From assembly GCF_021155765.1 (NCBI RefSeq), contig NC_060114.1, forward strand, positions 1,674,001 to 1,738,000: a DNA stretch of 64,000 nt. The letters run 5' to 3'. Positions within the stretch are counted from its first letter, which is position 1. Each line of letters begins with the position of its first letter. Below the pieces are notes generated by a model. That model was not told where the DNA came from. It ran no database searches and was given only the letters and a program-made list of their open reading frames with translations. Made by a program: the position numbers and the translations under genes. This stretch comes from Diprion similis (Eukaryota; Arthropoda; Insecta; Hymenoptera; Diprionidae). Below, piece by piece: positions 57,501 through 64,000 of the stretch.

Positions 57501-58905
57501 GAAAACAAATTCCGTTTCAAGTCTGGAACCCAAAGCACGTTAGTCAATGTTCTATCAACCAGCTGTCCACGCACTTTGGCTTTAACTGCTATTGTTCCTA
57601 CTCCGGCTACCACTAACACACTGTCACTTGCGATTTTAACAAATCTTATCTGTCCAACAGGTCCAAGTTCACTGAAAAACTCACGATAGCCGGTCATATG
57701 CAAGCTAGCACCTGAATCCGCTAACCACACAGTTTTGTCCTCGACTGTTGTTTCAGAAAAGAAAGCTGAAATGTCACACACATTTGCCAATTATGAATTG
57801 CCCGCCTTCTTTTCTTTACCTTCCTTCGCTTCGTCAGCAATGCGCTTCTCACATTCCCGATACCAGTGACCAGTTTCGTTACAGTATTTGCACGGAAGCT
57901 TTTTTTTCAAGTCTTCTATCCGCTTCTGATTTTTCGACTTGTCCTTGGGTTCTTGAGCCTTTCTACTACTCGGGCCTGGTTTTGACTGTTTGTTCAGTTT
58001 CAACTGCAAGGCTTTAACTTGCAAGGCGAGAGATGACGCTTCGTCTTCTGATGCAGTCAGTCTTTTGTCCCCACGGACGATCCTCGAGATTAGATTCTCC
58101 TTGTTCCGCTCAGCTCTGTTGAAGAAAAGGGTTTGCAAGTTTTTTTTTTTTATATGAGTGAGACTCTCTATTGGGCTTCGGGCATCCTCGGCTATATCCG
58201 ATTCATATAAGAAAAAAAGGGGGAAGGGGAAAAAGGATGCTCGTCAGCCATCTTGGTTATCTAACCGGTAGTCGTTAGTCCTGATGTGTAAGGCGCAGTC
58301 GAAGCGTGCTTGATCCTGTGATGTACCTGTATTAATAAATAACACTTAAACTATCATAACCAGTGTCAGCTCCTTCAAATACAACAAGCTCTGGCGGTGC
58401 ACTCTCACGCCATGGTAAATGCAGAGAACCGCGACGGTAAACTGCTCAGCAGTTTTTACATTACCGCAGAATCAGGTGGTTTTTCACCTGCATCGTCAAG
58501 CTTCTTGCAGATTGTCTCAAACTTTTCGATCTGCAATGCAACCAATTCTCCATCCTTGAGACGAAAGTCGTAGAATCGTTGCCAACAATCTTGTTTCGCC
58601 TCTTCACTCGAGTCTCCATACAGCGATTGCAGCTTATCCCAGATTTGTTTCGGCGTAGCACAATTGATCAGGTTTCCGTGCAGAGATTTATTCACAGAAC
58701 CTAATAGAGTCATGGACGTTTTCGACTGACGCTTCTTCCAGGCATTCCAGAGAGCGAGCGCCGTCTCCCTGTTGGGCTCTGAGACTGTCCCCTCCACGAA
58801 CTCAGTCAGATCCAGTGCTTCAAGCACAAACACTACACTGAATTTCCATAGTGCGAAATTCGTGCCGTCGAACTTCGTTAGGTCGTAAGTTTCCTTTTCC
58901 GTCAT
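54584..58905 (-). pseudogene. Copia Gag-Pol of the minus-strand element, broken
   Basis: Reading on the minus strand. Gag starts at 58905 (MTEKETYDLTKFDGTNFALW), is cut at about 58456 by a SINE-like insertion, and resumes at 58138 with a zinc knuckle CKYCNETGHWYREC. A TAA at 57793-57791 interrupts the frame. The protease (WLADSGASLHMTG) and integrase (HSDVCGPV, RSDNGGEYL, VHEQNGRAEREMR) follow to 56426. Between about 56420 and 56212 the frame shifts in the linker. RT runs 56191-55484 (DVKTAFLHGELDEEFYM, GLYVDDGLLM) with a TAA at 55483-55481. RNase H continues to the end at 54584 (TDADYAGDIDTRKSTSGFVF, TKHIDVRYHFVRQ). All copia domains are present in order, but at least two stops, a frameshift and an insertion make it inactive. 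Confidence 0.9.
58139..58455 (-). mobile_element. SINE-like retroposon inserted in copia gag
   Basis: About 300 bp interrupting gag. On the minus strand it ends in a run of A, and AAAAACT occurs at both borders (plus strand AGTTTTT at 58139-58145 and 58451-58457), as expected of a target duplication. No clear pol III A or B box was found, so a truncated LINE or other retroposon is also possible. Confidence 0.5.
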
Positions 58906-59014
58906 GCTGCACGCGGAGAACTCACAGAAAACTCACTAGCTGATATTCCCGATGTAAAAACTACACTGTCTCGTTTAATAACGGCGCAATGGAAGCGTTC
59001 CTGAGCCCATAACC

Positions 59015-59276
59015 TATTGGGGTTATTCTAAGTTCTATAAAGTCAACGTGGCATTTATATGGACAAGATAGACTAGTATTTATTATTAAACGAATAACAA
59101 TCAACAATACGTCACTTTATGTAGCTTAAGTCTTTATATCTGATATCGTGTTTACAGCAATACGCGTTTTTTTACATTAAATTTGTCGCTTAACCACCAC
59201 GCCGTCACCTGACACACCGTGTTTCGCTGGTGTCAAGAGTTCGCGCATGCGCCTTAGGGCTAAATAAAATCCAACA
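59015..59276 (-). repeat. Minus-strand copia 5' LTR
   Basis: 262 bp with the primer-binding site GGTTATGGGCTCAG adjacent at 58999-59014. The ACAAT duplication lies on the outer side. Confidence 0.9.
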
Positions 59277-59701
59277 ACAATCATATTGAAGTTGGTAACG
59301 TTTTCGCAACGATTGATACTGAGAAAAAACTGTTACTCCGCGATTTTGGAATTATCTAAAATTCAGCATTCTGTCACGAAACAAAACACACTTATATTTT
59401 GCTATCTTAGATCCTTCTAAATCGTTGTAAAATGAAGAAAATAATGATTTTTTCCACAATGTTTCGTTACTATGACATTACTAACTTCAACCCTGTCATT
59501 CAGATCATATTTTATGCCATAAAAATATAACACAATGCTTGCTATTTTCTCTCAGAAAATTGTATAGATGAGGCGGCAATGAAGGAATTAACAATTGATC
59601 TAATAAAAGAACTGATCCCTCAAGTTGGGCTTAGGATAAAATTCACTTCAAAATGGCGAGAACAATTTGCAGCTAGTAACCCATGTACAGATTCCTTAGA
59701 G

Positions 59702-61079
59702 GTGAGTTTATTTCGAATTTTGTAACCAGTTATTATAAATTCAAAAATATTTAACTTTCCGAGTTGAGCAAATTTTAGATCCAGACGTAGGTAATCGAGT
59801 CTTAGAATTAGTTCTTGTGGATAACAGAAGTCTGGAAATCAAAGTAGTTGTATCGTTTCCTTTAGCTTTTCCAATTGCCACCGACCATTGATAATCTACC
59901 ATCAGGTTAATCGAGACTCTACAATATGTCTTTCTGTGAGAAATCTATCAAACACTGTGTCTCTTCTCGACAGCTAACAATAAGTACAGATGATTCCAAC
60001 TGCACTTGAAGTATCCTCCCAGAAGGTAGTTCTACAAATTCAGATACAAACAATAAAACCTATAATATTGGAGAGAGATTAATTTAAAAAATTCGTCGTC
60101 CTCATGTTCGAAACATGCTGAAAGAAACATTACATGGTAGTACAGTTTTGAAATCTTATACCAAAACTAAAATACTATCTCGCAAATGCAGAAACATTGT
60201 TGTCGACACTATTATTTCTGCACTTCTGCAGGATAGTAACAGGTAAACTTTGTGAAAGACATTGGATACTATAATCATTAGAGTGTCCGTTATACATGTG
60301 TATTGGATCCATACTCAGCATATATTTTATTGTAGGTGTTAGAAATACATATGACAATGATCATATTGCGCGCCTTGCGTAACACACCCAAGGTTTTAGT
60401 TATAAGGTTAGATTTTCGGAACACATGCACTTCCGTCCAAAAGGTCCCCCTCTCTTACTCTCTCTCTAAAACGATCTCGTGTGTGAAAAGACTGATAAGA
60501 TATACTGTTCAACAAATAATCTTCATTTATCTACGTAATCAAGTTGTGAATATTCCTTAACATCCACCTACCTACAACAGTAGGAGTAATAATTTTCAAA
60601 AAATCCATAACTGCGACGATTCAGCTGGCTGTAGTGCTACTATCTGAGAAAAAATTCACATCATACCATGCAATCTTCACAAATTGCACACCCTCAAAAT
60701 CTGGCTAAATTACCTGATATGATGTACATTTTTTCTCAGATAAAAACACTAATGCCCACTAAAACCTTCCAGTTATAGATTTTTTTGAACATTATTACTC
60801 TTACAATTAGATACTCGTATAAGCTGATCATGTGTCTGAAATACATGTAGTTCGAATGGGCAAATCCAACGTCTTATAGGCACAAGTTAGAGTTGAGATA
60901 AAAATCTTTAAAAAATTAGACAATTGTTTTTAAATTATTTAAAGTTAATGTGGGGGATGTGTCATGAATAAATTTGCAACACCCAAAATAATAAACACTC
61001 TAATAGCCAGCTCTTGCATTAACGGAAACGATTTTTTTTTGTTTTGGACTTAGATATTTAAAAAAACGAATACTTCCAG
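59702..61079 (+). other. Intron of the SAM-like gene
   Basis: Non-coding, AT-rich. A small ORF at 60336-60560 has no recognised match. No repeats with clear boundaries seen. Confidence 0.4.
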
Positions 61080-61317
61080 ATATTGACACAGGAAATTTTG
61101 GAGATATTTCCGACAGACGCATCAGGGACATATTTCATACCGCCAATAAGTAAAAAATTCTCCCGAACACAGAGATCTGTTAAGTCTCGTGGAAAACTTA
61201 TTGATAAATACCGAAATAAGCTACGTGATTATAGAAAACTCACTGGAAGTAGTTTCTTGGAGGAAGCCTCGTCATCGAGTACATCTTTTGGTCCGTCTGA
61301 TTCTGATACAGTTAAAG

Positions 61318-62373
61318 GTAAATTATTCATATCAAATATACGTTAAAAGGGTTGGCTGGTATTTTTGACAGACATCAGTAGGGAAAGGAGGAAGGGGGTG
61401 CTGATTGTTTTTGCTGTTTGTAATTAAACTACGCTATTAAGCCTTTATATTCATATTCTGCTGTCGTAATTTCACAGTCACAGCGGAGACTGGTGAAATT
61501 ATTGATATTTAATTTTTTATTTTCATTTTCATAAGAAGAAAAAAAGTAATTTCATTATTTTAATGAAAAGAACTGAAATGAAATATTCCTTCTACAAATT
61601 TTTACCTCATTTTTAGTAAATTTACGTGCAAGGAAATACTTTACAGAATTGCTGCTTTGTACAATCTCTTTTATCGCAGAATTTTGAAATTTTTGTCGAA
61701 GGCATGTAGAGTTATAATCAAAAAATTTGTGGAAGCAATTTGTGAATAGACTTTTTGTATTAAAGATATAAAATAAGAAAGGAAAATAATAATTTCATCA
61801 AGGCTCCACTGAAGTGTTCAGGTAAATAAAAGCTGATCATTGAACTTAATTTTGTAGAAAACGGCATAAATTAAAAAAAAAAAAAAAAAAAAAATGTACT
61901 ACTATTGTGTACCCGAACTATCAATCGATCAAGCTTTATTGAAAACTCAAGTGTTTACTTATTCTCAGTTCTAATGATAAATGAATATGTATCAGTGCAG
62001 TATGCAGTTCGAGTTCGGTGATTCGTGGTTTCAAATACCCTTCAAAGTTTCATTTGCTCTTTATGATCTTATTATTAGAGCTTTTGATTAAGCTTGATCG
62101 ATCAAAACTTTAAATACATCTAGTACACTTCAGTAGTAAAATTTTTTAATGTCAAAATCTATTACAATGTTTCCAAAATAAAAATTATTAGTACATGTGC
62201 ATCAGCACTTCACTTCGAGTAATTGACGGTTCAATGACTTATTATTTCTTTATCTCAAACTTTCAATATTCTTGGAAGGTCTCACTGCAATTATAATTTC
62301 TTTCACCATTGGAGTGAAAATTTGAAATACCTTGTATGTTAAATTAGAAATGAACAAAAAAATTTATTTATAG
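61318..62373 (+). other. Second intron of the SAM-like gene
   Basis: AT-rich, with a poly-A run near 61873-61893. No ORF or repeat of note. Confidence 0.4.
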
Positions 62374-62724
62374 AAGATATTGAAACGAAAAATAGTGCTC
62401 TGTGGCTTGAAAAAAATCAAGCTCCTTGGGAGTTAGTGATTGCACATTGGACAGCAACTTCTCAATTGCGGCGCAATGAAATCAACAACTTGAATGCACA
62501 CAGTGTGGCAGAAATACTTGATCGGTGACCTATCTTAAAACATCCCATGGGTCATGTTTTGATAGACCAAGATTTTAAATTCTTCAAGCTTTCTGAAGTG
62601 GATGTTGTTGTGCTTACTAGTTGGCAAGATTTCTTTAGCAAGATTGCTAAATTGTCTTCTCCACTCAATGAGAAAAACAACAACGAGTTGCATGAACTCT
62701 TAAAGAATAACGACTTGAATGATG

Positions 62725-63246
62725 GTGAGAGCAGAAAAAGATATTTATATATGAAACTCCTCTTTTTCTTTGTTTCATTTATATAATTGAAACGCATAAC
62801 AAATATTCGTTGGTAAGCCCTACTAATACTAATATTATAATATGCCATTAATACCAATGCAGAATATAGTATCGCGTATGGCCGTCCAAATGAAACGTTA
62901 TCTTCTGAACTAACTAACGCTTATACGACGCAATGTTCTGTCCGGGAACTACTCTATATTTTATTTTCCATCAAGATAAAAGTCGTTCTATGATATTTGT
63001 AACACCTATCAATATCTAATTATAAAATTTTCTATCACAATCGAGTAGGCATCTATCTGGAATCAAAAACATTTTAAATCTATATCTTTTTTCGCTTTCT
63101 GCGTAAGTTTAAAAATCCACAAAGTAGTTAAACGAGATCAATCGAGTAATACAAATTTTACACTCATCTTATCGAAGCCACCAAAAACTTGCTGTAATTA
63201 TAATAAAGTCCTCCATTTACAGTCGAATATTTTCAGAGTTTTATAT
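62725..63246. other. AT-rich flank
   Basis: No convincing coding exon, RNA or repeat was found after the last SAM-like exon. Confidence 0.4.
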
Positions 63247-63555
63247 ATCTTTTATGCCTCTCTTTCTCCCTCTCCTTCGCACTCCCCCAACTCACTCCCT
63301 CTTTCTCCCTCCCACTCCCCCCCCCACTCACTCTCCTTCGCACTCCCCCAACTCACTCCCTCTTTCTCCCTCCCACTCCCCCCCCCCACTCACTCCCTCC
63401 CTCTCTCTCCCACTTTCCAACTATCCCTCCCTCTCCCTCCCATCCTCTCTCTTCCTCCCATCCTCCATCTCCTTCCCACTCTCCAACTGTCCCTCCATCT
63501 CCCTCCCTCCTAATCCCCGACTCTCACTGCGGCTCCCTCCCTTTCCCACCCTATC
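63247..63555. repeat. Pyrimidine-rich low-complexity tract
   Basis: C/T-rich sequence with irregular CTCCCTC and CCCACTC words and a direct duplication of about 75 bp (the segment with CACTCCCCCAACTCACTCCC occurs twice). ORFs across it are proline/serine/leucine-rich artefacts. The remaining bases to the window end show nothing recognisable. Confidence 0.75.
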
Positions 63556-64000
63556 CCTTTTCTCCGGAGCTGATAGTGCCAACTTTTGCGATGCGGCAAG
63601 AAAATTTCTGTACTTTCCTACAGGCACACCCACAAGTTTTCCACACTCATCCATACCAATTTTCGAAAACCTCACATTTTCGCGCCACACTATTATAGAG
63701 CCATGTGACAGGTGTGAACCATATACTCTAAAATTACATGTATAACTTCTCCAAACTACGATACTTAATCATCTTTTTTCATTTTTCACTAAATGGTCAC
63801 GTTTTCCGACCGAGACTGCTATGAGCCCTGTATATGCGTAGGTCAACTGAACCTATCGCGAAACTTTTATTTTGTACAAGATAAATATTTAAATGTTCAA
63901 CAATAACCTGCATTATATCATTCGTTAAATACTGATATTTTTTATCGTCACTGGTTGATCTCCTGCTGTTATTTAGTAATACTTATTATCGTGTGTGTGT

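Larger units (their letters stand above)
54314..59276 (-). mobile_element. Copia-type LTR retrotransposon, minus strand
   Basis: LTRs at 54314-54576 (3') and 59015-59276 (5'), starting TGTTGGATTTTATTTAG on the minus strand and ending AATA. They differ at roughly ten positions by eye. Target duplication ACAAT at 54309-54313 and 59277-59281. The primer-binding site GGTTATGGGCTCAG is next to the 5' LTR, and a purine stretch AAGTGGGAG is next to the 3' LTR. Gag-pol has several breaks, and a SINE-like sequence is inserted in gag. Confidence 0.94.
59556..62724 (+). pseudogene. SAM-like domain gene, one in-frame stop
   Basis: Exons 59556-59701, 61080-61317 and 62374-62724, all with AG/GT borders and agreeing phases. 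Exon 1 encodes a SAM-like end (CIDEAAMKELTIDLIKELIP, then GLRIKF). Exon 2 has FPTDASGTYFIPPISKK and a basic segment GKLIDKYRNKLRDYRKL, a pairing I recall from a multicopy arthropod protein family. Exon 3 encodes EDIETKNSALWLEKNQAPWE and, after a TGA at 62526-62528, PILKHPMGHVLIDQDFKFF. The TGA probably replaces TGG. Upstream exons are not placed. The minus-strand copia sits just 5' of exon 1 and may lie in an intron. Downstream exons may be missing or beyond the window. Function unknown. It could be a host gene or a transposon-derived one. Confidence 0.58.

Noticed and set aside
63254..63745. Proline/serine/leucine-rich ORF
   Set aside because: It lies in pyrimidine-rich low-complexity sequence and has no splice signals or family resemblance.

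Overview
This is an AT-rich arthropod genomic window, most likely hymenopteran. That placement is an inference from the pair of DUF4806-type genes and the mix of insect transposons. Little of it is ordinary gene space. It is a graveyard of nested transposable elements wrapped around a few spliced host-type genes. No rRNA, tRNA or CRISPR array was found.

Layout. 0-6.2 kb: two neighbouring spliced DUF4806-type genes. The first reads intact over six exons. The second has a fold-back repeat array in an intron. 6.6-25.5 kb: the 3' half of an errantivirus-like LTR element. It holds a broken env, then a broken RRM/F-box/leucine-rich-repeat ORF, a long 3' region with repeated three-way-junction motifs, a polypurine tract and a candidate 2.4-kb LTR. 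Two insertions interrupt it. The first is a long-TIR DNA transposon (A, 10465-16746) with a second transposon (B, 11008-14966) inside it. The second is a DIRS-type tyrosine-recombinase retroelement (18086-22971). 25.5-33.4 kb: a small MITE, a possible 5' exon of a third gene, and DNA transposon E inserted in that exon.

33.4-51.2 kb: a large DNA transposon (F) with matching 16-bp ends, arrays of a 10-bp GAAATC motif inside both ends, and a broken spliced transposase gene. Its intron holds two fold-back MITEs. Its second coding exon holds a gypsy element (37149-45379, 5-bp target duplication). The gypsy gag in turn holds a copia element (37827-42588, identical LTRs, 5-bp target duplication). 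51.6-52.0 kb: a long (CCCTCT)n microsatellite. 54.3-59.3 kb: a minus-strand copia element with both LTRs, a 5-bp duplication and a SINE-like insertion. 59.5-62.7 kb: exons of a SAM-like gene with one in-frame stop.

The most unusual material is the errantivirus-like unit. It appears to carry an RNA-binding/F-box/LRR gene downstream of env, and its 3' region and LTR contain repeated two-hairpin motifs whose outer stems differ in sequence but stay paired. The DIRS element carries a different hairpin array inside its gag intron. Most coding regions of mobile elements are broken by only one to a few stops or frameshifts, so the domains remain easy to recognise.
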